The notes under the pieces were generated by a model. The model searched no databases. It saw only the letters and a program-made list of their open reading frames with translations, and had not been told where the DNA came from. DNA of 64,000 nt from Buxus sempervirens. Lineage: Eukaryota > Streptophyta > Magnoliopsida > Buxales > Buxaceae. Below are positions 10,286 through 23,449 of this stretch, in pieces (position 1 is the stretch's first letter; each line of letters begins with the position of its first letter). The stretch lies in contig OX387182.1 of assembly GCA_947561395.2 (NCBI GenBank), forward strand, positions 49,531,949 through 49,595,948, given 5' to 3'. The position numbers and the translations under genes were made by a program.

Positions 10286-13200
10286 AATGTGAACTTGTTT
10301 GAAATGCAAATTTGCACCCTCTAGGTTTTTGTGCTGTTGGTTCTTCATATTTAAAGTATTAGAAGATATAGCTGTATCAGAGGCTTATTGATACAGTAAA
10401 ATTTTAACTGAATGTTTTTCGGGCATGTGAACTTTGATTTATCTTAGGAGTTGTAATGTACCTATGTTTTTCTTTTTATGGTTGGATAAATGATTCGTGT
10501 CCCAAACCTTACTTGCAATATCTATTTCAAATTCTGTCCATGGCGTATTCATCTAAACTCTAGTGCATATTTTAAATGTCTGCTATTTTGATGATGCATT
10601 TTTGGCTATACTGGAGCAGATTCATCTTTTATTATCTTGCATGCAATGAGGTTGCTTTTAGCATAATTCGTGTCCCAAGTTTCTTCATCATTGTTTTCAG
10701 ACCAGAAAAAAAAGGCAAAAATTATATATATATTTATTAATAAAAATATTTCATGTAATATGTTTATGGTTTGGTAATGTCATATGAAATAAGTATCTGC
10801 AGTTAAATATAACAGGTGAAAACATTCTTGCTTTCCCATAAAGAAGTCATCCTTTGCAAACTCTTCAATCACAACGGGCTTGTCCTACTCAGATTAGATA
10901 TTCCATATTAAATTTTTTTAAGATTATGGTTGTTTTACTTGATGTTTCTCCACAACTAAAATGACAGATGAAACTTTGCTGACTGTTAATGTAATTGTTT
11001 CTCTTCGTGAGAACGAGATTCGGATGTGGTGTATGGCTATGACGATTTGATTAATGCTTTCTGGGTGTCTGTTGATATGCTATATATCAGGAGTATTGGA
11101 GCCGTTGAGATGATAAACACTTGGAGGGATATGGATATTTTGGAGTTACACTGACTAGTTTCAGAGTTGAGGAACCATATTCTTGTCTCTGATAGATGAT
11201 TTTTCTAATAATGACTGAATGATGCTGCTCTATTGTTGACATCTCACATTTCAGTTGTTAGTTCTGGTGCTTCCTTGAGCATGAGGTGTAAGCATGTGGA
11301 GAAGTGCTTTATTGATTATTAAGAATGAAAAAATGCTGGACATTTGGTTGCCTTAAAGGAAATCCTGCAGTTCCTCTTTTTTTTGTTGTTTGACTATTGC
11401 GTGGGTTCTATTTTTTCTGTTGCATTGAGAAATATGTGGTTATAACGTTTATGTACCCAGTTCAGATGATAATATCCCAAGTGGTGTATTGGTGAAATGA
11501 CCTCTAAAAGGAAGGGGGTAATATTGTTGAAGTGTGCATGTTAATGGGTCTGGAGATTGTTTGGTGCCTATTTTTGGGTTAATTTCTAGCTTTTGAGGAA
11601 TTGGAGTACGGTTGGAGTTTCCTTCTGAAACGGCCGAAAGTGTAAATTTATTAGAGGTCATGTGTGGCAGGATGGTTTGGGGATAACAATCAATCTTCAT
11701 AGAAGCTGTCTTTGATGAGCTTTCTTCTGCTATGGTCGTGTGCACTTTGTGGTCAATGGTAAGTTGGCATCCAGACGGATGATTTGATTTCAGGAACACA
11801 AACTTGTTTGTGGCACTGATGGTTGAGAGAGTTGGTCCTACAAAGACATAATATACAATATAAATATATGCTTTCTTAGTTTTAGAACTCGTGGTTGAAG
11901 AGTGGATGATGATAAATTCTACAGTTATTTCTAATTCTCGCATCTTGTAGACATAATAAGCATGTTTCACTGAGATGGGTATTTTCTGGTTGATACGCTA
12001 CCTGGAAGTAATTCATTGGTGGATATTTGGGGGCATGACGTGGATAGTTTCTTATTAGACATTATCAGTAAGCTTTTAGATGAAATGGATGGTATCCGAG
12101 ACTTATTGTAGTAAAATATTAAGCTTCCATTGTCGTTATTTCGATCCAACTATTCATGTTTAAACACAAGGTTCTGTATTTGAACCATAAAAAAGATTTT
12201 ATATTTGAATTTGGTTTTGAATTTTAATTGTTTAATTTATGAATTTTCTGTATTAGTCAGTGGTCCAAATTGGCTGCTCACCTACTTCTAACAAGTAGCT
12301 CCTATATGAGTGGAGATTCTTCTGGAATAACTAAAGAGACGGATGGTGCATCTGCTGTGTGCAATGGATTGGCTACTTGTACACTTCTTAGGCAAGTATT
12401 CTTCTGCTGTTCTATATCATTTCTACCATGACTTGCACATTCTTTTCTGTGCTAGGGTATCACATGATGTGCCTATCATCATCCTGCTTCTCTTCTTTGG
12501 CTGACAACCGGTATGATCTTGTGAGAAAGTGATATTAGAGATTCGCATGCTGATGATTGAAAATTTTCTTTTGCTGCTATATTGTGTACAGCAAACCTTT
12601 GTCACAAGGTGGTGGCGTTATTGTTTATAGGTTGCTTTATGTAGTGTATGTAGATTATTCAAGCTGAATGTTGTCTATTAGCTTCCTCAGCCTATGGTTG
12701 GTGCAAAAAGTTCTTGACAATTTTTTTTGATCTGAAGTGTATTTATATTAGATGTTAGAAGAGATTTGCTAAGAAAAAAAGGCTATGCCTTACTGACACG
12801 GAAGTTTCTCATTGGATTAACACAGAAAACTAGATTCCATGTATAAAATTGCTTGATGCACTATCCAATGATACCATTTGCAGAGTCTGAGAAAGATACA
12901 TATTTAAGTGTGAGAAAGCTCCAATAAAATGGTCACCAACATGTTCTTGGTTTAAAAGTTTTTGGCATTAGTGTCCTTCCTAAAGATCTAAGCGATTGCT
13001 ACTAGGCTCATATTCTGGAGTAGCATCCTTCTATTTTTCCCCTTCTTCCATTTCCATCCTGAATGCTAACCTTTAGGACTCATAATTTGAACCAACAAGA
13101 ACTCAAATTCCCTCAAAAGTACGTTTTGCAGTTACCTAATAGATAGCAAGGTGATTAAATGACTCCTGCAGTCCTTTGCGCGTGATACATCTATTGAGAA

Positions 13201-15239
13201 TGGGGTTGGCCCAACTCATTGAACGATGGACTATAAGCATCTTGTCTAAAGATGCTGTTCAAAGAAATAAGGCAACCTTGGAGCTTATAAGTGACTTCCA
13301 AGTTAGTTTTGATGGCCGAAACCAAGTTCATGTAGAAGCATGTTCTTCAGTGGTTGGGATTTTCTGAGTTCCTAACATAATATCATCTGTTGCTATTGAT
13401 TTCAGTTTTTTCTATATCTTTAAGGCTCCTACATGTATTATTCTCATTTATTATTTTATTTCATGAACGTTAGGGATATGAATATTTTAAGCAACAAAAA
13501 GAAGTTTGTTACCGATGGACAATTCGATTTCTGAATCATTAACATTGTTCGAGAGCAATGGAAAGGAGGTTATTGAGTTAACTTCTGTACATAATAAGTT
13601 GTTTATTCAGCTGTGTATTTTCATATGATTGAGAACAAGATGGAAAAGCAGAAAGGAGGCATGAGGGACTTGAAGTCTGTTTTGAGAGATGTGCACAGTG
13701 CCCAAATTCAGTTATAGGCATGGAGTTCTAAGAGTGCAAAGAAGCTGAACTTTGATGGATATTTAAGGGGCAATCACGACCATTAGGTGTGGAAGGGTTT
13801 TCATTAACTGATATGTGGGAATCATTCATTTATTTTCTAGTTTCATAGGGTCGGCTAATGCACATAGATATGAGACAATGAACCTTACATTTTGGTTTTT
13901 TTGATGAGTGGGTCCTCTATTTGGGGTTTAAGAAAGGCAGAGCTTCTTGTGCCCGCGCCGGGGGGGGGGGGGGGGTGGTTTGGTGTGTGGGACTTTTGGT
14001 TGTTATTAATTGGATGAAATCTAATGTTGCTCCCTTGTAGAGTCGCTTAATCTGTGGCATGGACTCCATGGTGTCTAGAACAGCTAATGAGATCATGGAC
14101 GCCTCGCTAAGGGCAAAGTGGATAGCAGGGATGTAGTTAGAAATTTTAATAAACTGTTTCAGTTTCATTTTCTATATGTTGTCTCCCTAAGGGATTTCCA
14201 CTGGACATATTTATGTGAGGTCGTCTGCCATCCCCTTTTATTTTGCAATTAGGTATCATTTGATAAATAATATCATTCATAATGGGAAAAGATGGAATGA
14301 CTGTAACATCTTGGTAAAATTGGTGGTGTGTTAACGTTTAAGTGCGGAAGCACTGTGTCTAATCATTCCTGCTGGATGTGGTTTACTGTTTGAGTGGGAT
14401 TGAATGCCAAAGTAGACCGTGCTGAGGTCAATTGAAGTGAGAATATCATAGTTTTGTTTTAAATCCTAGGTAGATTCAGATGTGGCATCCATTAAAATAG
14501 TGATGATTTGCCACTGATATAATGAGCTTTTTAATTGATGGATCTTCTTGTTAATTTATCAGTATATTGTGGATGAGGAGTTTCTTCCTGGACAAGAGCA
14601 GGAATGATGTAGTGTTCAGAATACTGCAGTGTCAAGCAATAGACAAAGGGGAAATGAGAAAATCTTGTGTTGGCAAAATATTATTGTTCTGGTTTTGTTG
14701 TGGCCTACTTCCAGAAAGAAAGAGAGAGAGAACTGATTCTTAATCCATTGAATAATGAAGTGTATTGCAGAACTTATGATTTGTCCCATTTATGTTGAAT
14801 TTACCAGTCCCAGAAGGCCCTTATCCATAAGGAAAGTTTCATTCCAGACATGTAAATATGTTCTTATGAGTATCATATCACACCAGTGCTGGTACATTTT
14901 GGTGCTTAGATAGTTTACTGTGCAATATTTTTCTCCAGACACCGTTATTGTTCATCTTAGTGATTGCCGAAACCTACATTATTTGTTGCCTGTATGCACA
15001 CATTTGTTCATAACTTCATATGCATATTCATACAAACGTACATACAAAGCCTTGCTTTAGACATTAACTTATTGCTTGCTGTAAAAACTAGTTGTAGGTG
15101 CACATTTACAAGCATGATATTGAGTTGCTATGTTGAGTGCTTATATTTGTTACCAGATGTCTTTTGGCAACCACTAGTATATGTATTTCGCTTATTTTGT
15201 AAAACTAATAGTAGATGTGTACGTCAGTTACATTGAAGT
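10286..15239. other. 3'UTR of the FLX-like gene, then long unassigned intergenic DNA
   Basis: The first few hundred bases are probably the 3'UTR. Beyond that no reading frame, RNA gene or bounded transposon is recognised on either strand. A 173-codon minus-strand frame (11449-11970) has no start context, domain or codon pattern to support it. A run of 16 G (13960-13975) follows a GCCCGCGCC word. Parts may be old retroelement debris. Confidence 0.4.
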
Positions 15240-15254
15240 TTTAACGATGATGTT

Positions 15255-15383
15255 TTTTTTTTTTTTGATTGGTAAAAAAGATATTATATATATATGTAGA
15301 TAAAGAGAAGCATGATTCATAATTACACAAACCGTGTACCTATGATACATGTTTAGGATCTCAGACACATAACATAGGGGCTG
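15255..15383 (-). mobile_element. 5'-truncated LINE/SINE insertion
   Basis: A 129 bp segment begins on the plus strand with a poly-T tract followed by GATTGGTAA, the reverse of an L1-type 3' end with poly-A tail. It is flanked by identical 15 bp copies of TTTAACGATGATGTT (15240-15254 and 15384-15398), the signature of target-primed reverse transcription. Confidence 0.75.
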
Positions 15384-15398
15384 TTTAACGATGATGTT

Positions 15399-17814
15399 GA
15401 GATGCTATCTTGAATGCTTATATTTGTTAACCTGTCTTCAGTTTTTGGAAATTAGTAATTAGTCGATCTGAATGCACGTTGTTTGTTTCTGTATCACATA
15501 TATGCAATGTACTTGCTGAATGATCATTTTTAGTTTTTTTTAGCATGACCAGAAGTTGTGGAATTGCCATTTTGTCAGTTTTTATACAAGTTTTTGAATA
15601 TTGAGTCAAGAATAAATTTGATAGAGGAATTTTAAGTCTGTTGATGCAACTGCCATGATATATTATTTTTTGATTGCTAGGTGATTTTCTAAATATGGAT
15701 CTAAGAGCATTGTGCTTCATTTTACTGCCAGGAGAATGATTAGTTATTTTTTATGTGGACTCAATACTCATACACAAAATTACATCTTCATGATATATTC
15801 ATAACTCTTTGCTTTCTGTTGAAGTGAAACATGCTTTTATTTTTGGATTGTATCATGGGCAGTGAGAGGGGGATGGTCAGTTGTATTTTTAAGCTGGCTG
15901 TCATTGTGATTATGTTGGAAGTTTTCATGACAGAGTTTTCTATTATTTTTTGCAAGATAAGAACCCTCTAAGAATCTAAATATCCTTTCACTGTTGTTCC
16001 TTTTCTTTCATTTCTTTTAGCTTTGTCACCTGTGCTTCTCCTAAAAAGTTTTAGGCTTTGAGCCTTCATTCATTAAGTGGTACTGATATTGAAACTCATT
16101 AATTTTCCTGTGCAACAACATTTTGGTTGGTTTGTCCAACACGTTTCGATCCTTGTGTCAAAATCAACACTATCCAAAAATCATCTAAAATGTGCTGTCT
16201 CCTTGCACAAGTCCATATAATATTCTAATGATTCGTTGAGATTCTATCGAGATGTAAAATTCCATCTATTTTGCGGGCTTGGATTTGGGGTTAAAAGTTT
16301 GCCCTCATTTTGAATGGTGAGTCGTGAGTGCAAGGTCAAAGTAAAAAAATCTATTGTTTCATTATAGGAGTAAAAAGTACATATTTGGTTGAATTCCATC
16401 TTACATTTCTCCTTGTTAGTCTGTTGCTTCATCTATAACTCACCCTCTCTGAGTACAACTTCTTGATCTTTTCCAAAGCATTTAGTTTTCTCAAACCAAT
16501 GCTCACACAAGTTATTCCTGTTTCCTACTGTAATTATTTTTTAATGCCCTTGTATCATTCCAAAAGCAAAACTGGGGTCACTTGAGAAAGTAATGGTGAA
16601 CTTCAAAAGCTTCTCCTAGTGTAAGGAAGATTTTTTTGCTCAAGTGCTAATGAGGGAACTATTTTGCTACACATGAATTCAGGTGATATGATCCCCTTTG
16701 CACAACCCATAGATACACCTTGAACATCTAATTGTACATACTGGGGATCCTTAAACTTAAGACTCACCTTGAAAGTATGTTATGCTTTTAACTCTACAGG
16801 GATTAAAATAGGGAGCGTCTCATTGATTGTTTTATCATCACTGTTCACATTGTCCTATGACTTTGTCTACTCCAAAACCCTCCCACGCTTTTGGGTTCAC
16901 TTTCAAACCTCTTCACAATGCACTGCAGTGGATCTTGTTGCCTATCTACTGACTTTGCATCCTTAAAAACTGTGACCCCCCCCATCAACTAATCTAAAAC
17001 TGCATAGCATCTTAGAATTCCCTTGCCCTTTAAATATAGATCTAGAAAATTTTGAACTTAAACCTACTATTCCTAGAAAATTTGAACTTAAACCTACTAT
17101 TCATAGACCTGATCAGATTTGGTAAATTGAAGGTTTTTCTGCACCATTGCAATAGCCAGAACCGTAGAATAACAAATAATCAGTTGTCATCAAATCTTCA
17201 GTAGCATTTTTTTTTCTTTGAGTTGAAAGCATTGAATATATTCCAAAATTCCAAAACAATGTTGTGGATAATGAAACGAAGGCATCCACCTTTCTTCCTC
17301 CTTGGATGAATAACTTCTTTGTTCTTTATTTCTTCTCAACGTTGTTACTCAAAGGTAACTTCTTTCCCTGTTCTTTGGCATTTTGATTAGAAAAGTCTAA
17401 TCAATTGTTTGTTGACAACAATTATCAAAAAAAAAAAAAATTTGTTTGTTGGCAACCCAAGGCACCATCAATGGAATTGGTTTTAATCCCTTCTTGAGTG
17501 TAGTGCTTGCCGTTCCGTCGAAATTTCACCAGTCTCTGTGGTACCAAAATGGTTTCCATTAACCCCCTGTTTAGATCGGCATAGGGCAGCATGCTGCTTT
17601 GTGTCGGTTGAAATAGTGGCGAAATCGATGGCATATAGCCATGCCATGGATTTTGCAACAATTTTGCAAGCCATGCTGAATTGCTAAAAAAGAAAAAAAA
17701 CAAATTATGGGGGGGGGGGGGGGGGGGGGGGGGATGGTGAGAGAGAGGAGATGAGACTTGAGAGAATAGGTGGGAGGAGGGCGGGTACCTGGTCTAGCCA
17801 TTTTCAAGGGTTTG
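15399..17814. other. intergenic DNA, no gene seen
   Basis: No supported gene. Contains a short tandem duplication (about 17041-17106, ~32 bp unit around GAACTTAAACCTACTATTC), a purine-rich stretch and a 25-base G run at 17709-17733. The minus-strand frames near 17425-17807 run through homopolymers and are not credible. Confidence 0.4.
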
Positions 17815-18345
17815 AAGAGTCAAGATATCAAGGGATAGCCCAAGAGTCTTGAACCCAAGAGTCAAGGGATGTTAAAATTCAAGAGTCAAGGGACCCAAGG
17901 GTCAAGGGAGGGGTAGTCCAAGAGTCTTGAATTTTTTCTTGGGTTAAAATTCAAGAGTCATGGGTCAAGATATCAAACTCAGCATTTTGATCAAGTGTGG
18001 ACTAGTCCAAGGGAAAGTCTAGGAGTCTAAAAAAAAATTTAGGTGCGAAAATGGGTTAAAATTTTTTTAGTCCAAGGGATAGTCCAAGAGTCTTGGACTA
18101 TCCCTTGACTGTCCAAGAGTGGACTATCCCTTGGACTATCGAAGAGTCAAAGAGTCTTGACTCTTGGATAGTCCAAGGTTCTTGACTCTAAATTTTTTTT
18201 AACCCAAGGGTGAAGGATTAATAAATTTTTTTTTTTAAATCCAAGGGTCAAGAGTCAATGAACTACCCCCCTTTTTTAGTGATGATTTAGAATTGATTTT
18301 GGGATGTTTAGACGCAAAAATAGGTTCAAGACTCTTGAACTACCC
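17815..18345. repeat. cluster of 'CAAGAGTC' short repeats
   Basis: Many direct and inverted copies of words such as GGATAGTCCAAGAGTCTTG and ACTCTTGGACTATCCCTTG. Local palindromes are frequent, so strong secondary structure is expected. Part of it (18272-18345) has an inverted partner at about 21875-21950. Confidence 0.7.
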
Positions 18346-18380
18346 CTTTTTTTGTTTAGACCGTAAAAAGGATTCGGTCA

Positions 18381-19950
18381 AACCCAAGACTCTGACTAAG
18401 GGTCAAGAGTTTGAAGAGTTAAGAGTTCATGCTTTGCAGGTATCTTATTAGTGAATGGTGAGGGTGCATCAATAACCTTACTAATAGCTATACTAAATAC
18501 TGGGGTAATTATGTAACTGTAATAAATTAATATAATGATATCTTGGTCCTTTCATTTATAAGAGGGATTAGGGATTTAAATAATTTCCAAACCCAAACGT
18601 TGGGTAGTTCTGAACTATTTGCTAGGGTTTGGAGAAAACGAAAGTAGAAGAAGGAAGAGACGCAGATTGCATCATTTGTTTGCATAAGTGAAGCAGATCT
18701 TCTGTAAGAATTCATTTTCTTGCAAAAATAAATTTAGGATCAAAAGTAAGTAGGATTAATCCTTCTTCAATGAATATGTGCTTTGTGCATCCGAAATCCC
18801 TAATATAGATTAGCTGCATACATTATATTATCATAACTTGATTACTTTGATGATCAAACTTATCAATGGGATCAATGTGTTTTTCTTGTTTGATCTACAT
18901 GATTGTGCTAAGAGAAATCTAAGTTTTCATTCTTTGTGAATATTTGTCAGATTTGCATGTGTTTATATAGATTTGGACTTGGGAAAGGATGAAATACCTT
19001 TGTTAAGTCATTTCAATAACTTAACTTTTAGTCAGTTTTCTGAGTGATTATCAAGTTTATTGATTGAATGAAATTAAATATACATATAATATGATATATG
19101 GTCTAGACAAAACCATACATCATATGGATTCCATTAGTCGTCACATGGTAGAATCATGAGGTTTTCACAACGTGGGTATTAGATTATAGATCTAAGCCCC
19201 ATTGCACCAAAACCAAGAGTATAACCCTTATTTTTTTTATGTGATAGAAAACCAACCTCAAACATCTCATACAATAGTCCAAAACAATAAAAAAAAAAAC
19301 TCTGCAATTTATAGACATTTTCATGAGTCATTGCTGACCTAAAATTGTCTATAAGTTAAAAAGATAGTGTAATCCATAAAACACATGCAAATCTGATAAA
19401 TATTCACAAAGAATGAAAACTTAGATTTCTCTTAACATAATCTTGTTGATCAAACAAGAAAAACACATTGATCCCACTAATAAATTTAATCATCAAAGCA
19501 ATCAAGTCAGGATGATATAATATATGCATCTAATTATTAGGGATTTCGAATGCACAAAGCACATATTCATGGAAGAAGGATTAATTCTACTTACTTTTGA
19601 TCATAAATATATTTTTGCAGGAAAACGAATTCCTGTAGAAGATCTGCTTCACATAAGCGAACAAAGGATGTGGTCTGTGTCTCTTCTTTTTATTCTCGTT
19701 TTCTCCAAACCCTAGCAAATAGTTCAGTATTACCCAACGTTTGGGTTTGGAGATTATTTAAATCCCTAATCCCTATTATAAATGAAAGGACCAAGATGTC
19801 CTTAAATTAATTTGGTGCAATTACGTTATTACCTTGGTATTTAGTGTAGCTATTAGTAGGGTTATTGATGCACCCTCACTAATAAGATACTTGTAAAGCA
19901 TGGACTCTTGACTCTTCAAACTCTTGACCCTTGGTCGGAGTCTTGGGTTT
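18381..19950. mobile_element. foldback element with ~0.58 kb inverted arms
   Basis: 18381-18968 and 19376-19950 are inverted copies: the outer ends read AACCCAAGACTCTGAC and GTCGGAGTCTTGGGTTT; the inner ends share GAAATCTAAGTTTTCATTC. The spacer is ~0.4 kb. The arms include a CTAGGGTTTGGAGAAAACG word that resembles a plant 5' leader, but no gene is present. A MULE or foldback transposon is likely. No clear target duplication was found, partly because both ends lie in the surrounding CAAGAGTC repeats. Transcription through it would give a long hairpin RNA. Confidence 0.7.
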
Positions 19951-21759
19951 CACCTGTTCTTTACATTCTCCCTTCCTTAAAAGAATTTCGTTCAGAAGAA
20001 ATTTAACTATACCTCAATCCAATCTTTGGTGGAGGTATATATTTTCACCTTTTTTCCTTTCAACTATCCTAAAATCAGTACTCATATAATTTCTTTACTA
20101 ATATCCAAAATTCAAGATTCAACATCCATCGCACAATATTATTTACTATAATTTTATTTATTTATTCTACAATTCAAATACTATATTCATTTTATTACCG
20201 ACACAACTTCAACTTCAACAACTCAACCCATACTAGGAAAGAGTTCCCACATTCCAATTGAAATAAATGTATATCTTTTACAATCACATATAACATAACA
20301 CGAAAATTTGGTGTCACACGCATTCAATCTTAGTATTACAGTTTAACCTCTCTTTTTATACACACACACACACACATAGACGCCTCTTAGCCTCAAGTAT
20401 ATAAGTGAATCAACATTCTTCCAAGTATATAATTCTAATTACAATTAACAATCAGCATATTTCATTTTATTCCATGATTACTATAATGTGGATTATAACT
20501 ATTCATTGATATTTACAATAGTTTATTAAACCATATGATAATCGATGGTCCTTCATAATTAATATACTTGGATGGTTCCACAATCATCACCACAAATTAT
20601 TTATGTTTTATAATTTTTAAACATATAACATTTATTCAATATATTTATATTTATTTCCAAAAAAAAATCATAACCAATGTTATCAACACAAATCATGTAT
20701 TAACATTCTTCTTAAGACAACATTTACTATTTTGTAAAATAAGATTTAATATTAGTTTACTACAAATTGATTTCAGTTAAGGTATTTTAAGATGGATAAC
20801 CATATAGTGATTTAAAGCACATGAATTCACATTTAGCATATTAAGTAAAAAATTTTTTTTAACGGTAGTCATTTAATATATACTAGATACTAGTGTTTCA
20901 TTTGTCACAAGAAGTAAGCTTCATATAGCATGTATTACCTGAATATAAGAATATTAATATGACAAAAATCAAGTTTTAAATTCCAACAGCCTATCAACTA
21001 TACTTATTCATGATAAAGAGGAAGATATAACAAATAAGAATCAAAATATCTTCCATCTCAATCATCAATAAAATAACAAAAAGAATATATCAATAACACA
21101 ATGATAATTAAAAAAATAGCACTTGTTAAATATTACACCAGATGCACAATAAAGAATGATGAAAGTCATCACCACAATAACCTCAACATAAACTAACAAA
21201 CCATACTGTAACTCATCATTATTTGCTCCTGACATTGTAAATTTTATATATGCTTCTCAGCGAAGACATATACACAAAATTTCAAAAAACACAACAACCA
21301 GTGTACCTTGGTAATAACCACAAGCATAACTAAGATTTTTCTTTTTTGTTTTTTTTCCAAACTGTATTTATACATTTCATATAATAAGTGCAACATAGCA
21401 AGAGCAACATATGGCGAACAAATTTATAAATATCAAGGATCATTTCACATTAATCCATTGTACGTATTTGAATCTAATATTAAGAAATATCTTCCATTTA
21501 ATTCATAATTTCATTTTTCAAATGTTCTAGGATTCTTCATGTCCTATGAATTCACACTATCTTATTATGCAATAACCAAGCTAAATAAGAATAATTTACA
21601 ACTTGCTATGATTGGAACCTATTTAGAATTTGAAACCCCACTCAAATCATAAAAAATCTTTTTTTAACAAAAAAAGAATGATTTAAGAACGCTAGAATGT
21701 TGAGTAGTCTACATTTGGGTTAGGACTACCCAAATGTCGTGGATGAAATTTTTTTTTTA
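19951..21759. other. AT-rich intergenic DNA
   Basis: No supported gene. Contains a (CA)n tract near 20361-20379. Short frames here are AT-driven. Confidence 0.4.
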
Positions 21760-21955
21760 ATCCAAGGGATAGTCTCTAGGAGTCTTGACTCTTGGATGGT
21801 CTTGGACTATCCAAGGGTTTGGGTTAAAAAATTTATGAAAAATTTTCTTGGGTTAAAATTCAAGAGTCAAGGGAGAGGTAGTCCAAGAGTCTTGAACCCA
21901 TTTTCGCGTCTAAGCATCCCAAAATCAATTCTAAATCATCACTAAAAAAATAAAA
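21760..21955 (-). repeat. 'CAAGAGTC' repeat block, inverted partner of the left cluster
   Basis: Contains GGGATAGTCTCTAGGAGTCT and CCAAGAGTCTTGAACCCATT; its right end (about 21875-21950) is the reverse complement of 18272-18345, sharing TTTAGAATTGATTTTGGGAT. The two blocks may be ends of one ~3.7 kb element interrupted by the foldback, but boundaries are unclear. Confidence 0.5.
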
Positions 21956-23449
21956 TCCTAAATCATGTCTTCAAATCAATGTATACTCATTCAAATTTGA
22001 TATGTAAGGTAAATCAACAAAATACAAGTGTTCTAATCACTTAAACATGGAAAACCAATACAGATCATCCAAAATCGCAATGTTAAAATTCAGATCATGG
22101 AACCTCTCAGAAACACTTCAAACTCAATCAATAAATCTGTCGGAATGCTAGATTTCTCATCTAAAACAAAAAATCAATGCATCTTTTAAGTTTTAAGGGC
22201 TGTTACTTACATTTGGTGCAGAAAACCTAAGCAAAATTCCAAGTTATCACCTTCCAGCCACTGCCCTTGATGATCATGGCAACACACCAATTTTAGATGG
22301 TTTTGTTCCTCCCAAATCACTGGGACTCTGGATCGTGAAGGCTTTGAGTGTGAGGTTCCTCTCCCACGTTAGCTGCAGCCGCCAAGCCACAATGACCCCT
22401 CTTCTTTTTTGTCTTTTCCGTCTGTCTCAACAGTCTTCTGTTTTGTGAAGATAGAACAAAAGAGCATATATTTAAGCCTTATTTTTAATATATATAAAAT
22501 AATATTATATATGTGTATGTGAAAAAAGATTTTTTGAGTTAAAAAAATTTAGAGAAAATATATATCTATATAATATGTATATTCACACATGTGCAAATAA
22601 TTTTTTTTGATTGAAAAATATTTCAAAAAGTTATTATATATAATATATATATATATATATATATTATAATTATCATTAATATTAATACATCATTATCATT
22701 ACATTGATATTATATTTTCCAATTTTTTATAAGATATTTGGTTTTTTTTTTTTCAATTTATTGATTTTTAGGACGATTTTGGCTCAATGGCTTGAAACTG
22801 ACGACACAAAGCGGCGGGCTGCTTAAAGTATGGTGAAACAGCATGCAAGACGCTCATGGTGAACCTTGGTTGAATTAATTCATAGGCTAAATAGAGTCTT
22901 CCTTGTTAAAGTGATCGTGGACGAAAATCCTTTTCTTCTCTTCATCACTCTTTAACACTTTCATTGCCTTCTTTACAAACATTTTTAGTCAATATGATTT
23001 GTCCCAAAAAAAAAAAAAAAGAACATTTCTAGTTAGGTTGGAGAAGCATTCTCTCCATGGTTAATGGGTTTAATAATCTTAGCAACTTCACACTTCCACA
23101 TTGAAACTTCATGGAGAAAACTTGCTGCTCCTTTGCTTCAATAGTTCATGGGTGAAGGAACAGGCTATATCAAGAATTCCTTATTAGAGTGATATTCTGG
23201 AGTAATGATTGGTTAGGATACTTTTTTTTACTATTAAAAGAAGGATATAAAATAGAAACTTCACCATCTTGGTAATGGTTAATAGCCATCCATTTTACTT
23301 CTGAAAATACATTGGTTTGATGTTGAGTTTCAATTATGTCATGAATGGCTCAATAGCTGAATGCATTTTCTTATCCCAACTAATTGGAATTAGCAACATT
23401 AATCTAGTTCCTTCATGATTTATCAAAAACCAGATCTCTAGTTGCTTAT
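21956..23449. other. AT-rich intergenic DNA with (TA)n
   Basis: No gene seen. An alternating TA tract lies near 22640-22665. The rest is unassigned. Confidence 0.4.

Noticed and set aside
11449..11970. 173-codon minus-strand open frame
   Set aside because: No domain, no neighbouring exons, no leader signals; a chance frame in unassigned intergenic DNA is more likely.
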